A DNA stretch of 6,476 nt from a bacterium (GTDB taxonomy: Bacteria > JAMCPX01): contig JAJYYW010000084.1 in NCBI GenBank assembly GCA_021800575.1, positions 1 to 6,476 on the forward strand, written 5' to 3'. Under the pieces are notes generated by a model, which saw only the letters and a list, made by a program, of their open reading frames with translations, was not told the DNA's origin and searched no databases. Both the position numbers and the translations under genes were made by a program. Shown here one piece after another: positions 5,592 through 6,476 of the stretch; within the stretch, counting starts at the first letter, position 1, and each line of letters starts with the position of its first letter.

Positions 5592-6476
5592 ATGGGAAGG
5601 ACGATTGGTATTGATCTCGGTACGTCGTATTCGTGTGTCGCCTATATGGAAAGTGATACGCCGGTCGTCATCCCGAATGCCGAAGGCGGGCGGACGACCC
5701 CGTCCATGGTGGCCATCAACGATAAGGGAACGCTCCTGGTCGGCAACCTTGCAAAACGGCAGGCTGTGACGAATGCAGAAAATACCATCTTTGCAGTGAA
5801 ACGGCTGATAGGCAGGAAGTTCAATGCCCCGGAAGTCGAACAAACAAAGAAGATAGCCTCCTACAAGATCATCCAGGCGGACAACGATGATGCGTGGGTG
5901 GATATCAGCGGCAAAAAAATGAGTCCGTCCGAGGTGTCCGCGTACATTCTGTCCCGGATGAAGGAGTATGCCGAGGATTTCCTCGGAGAAAAGATAGAGG
6001 ACGCGGTTATCACCGTTCCCGCATATTTCAACGACAGCCAGAGACAGGCGACCAAGGACGCAGGAAGGATTGCCGGGCTCAACGTGCTGCGGATCATCAA
6101 CGAGCCGACGGCGGCATCGCTTACATACGGACTGAACAAGAGTCAGACCATGAAAATAGCCGTGTTCGATCTCGGCGGCGGTACGTTCGATATTTCCATC
6201 CTCGAGTTGAATGAGGGTGTGTTCGAGGTGCTGGCAACCAACGGAAACACGTTCCTCGGTGGCGAGGATTTAGACCGTATACTGTCCAACTGGCTTGTGG
6301 AAGATTTCAAGCAGCAGACCGGAATCGACATATCCGGAGACAAGATGGCAATGCAGCGGGTCAAGGATGCCGCGGAAAAATCGAAGATGGAACTGTCGAC
6401 CCTGAAGGAGACGGAGATCAACCTTCCCTTTATCGCTGCCGACGCATCAGGTCCGAAACACCTCACCAAGTCCGTA
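5592..6476 (+). CDS. dnaK: Molecular chaperone DnaK (Hsp70), N-terminal part
   Basis: The frame is open from ATG 5592 to the window end, giving 295 residues that cover most of the ATPase domain; the linker and substrate-binding domain lie outside. DnaK is the ATP-driven Hsp70 that binds unfolded polypeptides with DnaJ and GrpE. Visible ATPase motifs are [11 protein letters not shown] (phosphate 1, residues 6-16), catalytic K70 in [20 protein letters not shown] (142-154), [12 protein letters not shown] (169-180, with E171), [11 protein letters not shown] (phosphate 2, with D193, T198 and D200) and FLGGEDLD (221-228). The phosphate-1 loop reads TSYS where most bacterial DnaKs have TTNS; Tyr at that site is usual in eukaryotic Hsp70. 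An AGGGGG stretch at 5582-5587 lies 4 bases before the ATG. grpE is 42 bases upstream and is the natural partner. No in-frame stop or frameshift is seen. Confidence 0.96.
   Translation, partial: MGRTIGIDLGTSYSCVAYMESDTPVVIPNAEGGRTTPSMVAINDKGTLLVGNLAKRQAVTNAENTIFAVKRLIGRKFNAPEVEQTKKIASYKIIQADNDDAWVDISGKKMSPSEVSAYILSRMKEYAEDFLGEKIEDAVITVPAYFNDSQRQATKDAGRIAGLNVLRIINEPTAASLTYGLNKSQTMKIAVFDLGGGTFDISILELNEGVFEVLATNGNTFLGGEDLDRILSNWLVEDFKQQTGIDISGDKMAMQRVKDAAEKSKMELSTLKETEINLPFIAADASGPKHLTKSV

Overview
The window comes from the chromosome of a Gram-negative (diderm) bacterium. It holds the end of a lipopolysaccharide Kdo transferase gene, a lipoprotein with a lipobox, and an inner-membrane sensor protein. 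The style of the genes (a HAMP-GGDEF protein of the GHIGGDDF subfamily, a small TPR lipoprotein, moderate GC) resembles deltaproteobacterial or related lineages, but that placement is an impression and no marker here fixes the taxon. No mobile elements, CRISPR arrays, tRNAs or rRNAs were seen.

Layout. (1) Bases 1-515, plus strand: the last 170 codons of waaA (kdtA), which adds Kdo to lipid A. (2) Bases 516-577: a short convergent gap with a weak inverted repeat that may act as a terminator. (3) Bases 578-4552, minus strand: a tightly packed three-gene operon. In transcription order it encodes a two-TM HAMP sensor with a variant GGDEF domain, a small TPR/coiled-coil outer-membrane-type lipoprotein (4-bp ATGA overlap), and a membrane-anchored PHP-domain metallohydrolase of the CehA/McbA type (4-bp gap). 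(4) Bases 4553-4793: a divergent intergenic region with candidate promoters for both directions and a short direct-repeat cluster. (5) Bases 4794-6476, plus strand: grpE followed by dnaK, the latter cut by the window end after 295 codons, all within its ATPase domain.

How the parts fit. grpE and dnaK form a standard Hsp70 chaperone pair, here without an hrcA gene or a recognisable CIRCE operator upstream. waaA is an envelope housekeeping gene. The least understood part is the minus-strand operon. It pairs a putative nucleotide-signalling sensor, in which several GGDEF functional positions differ from the canonical enzyme, with a lipoprotein and a periplasm-facing PHP metalloenzyme. The gene packing suggests one functional unit, but its job cannot be read from the sequence.
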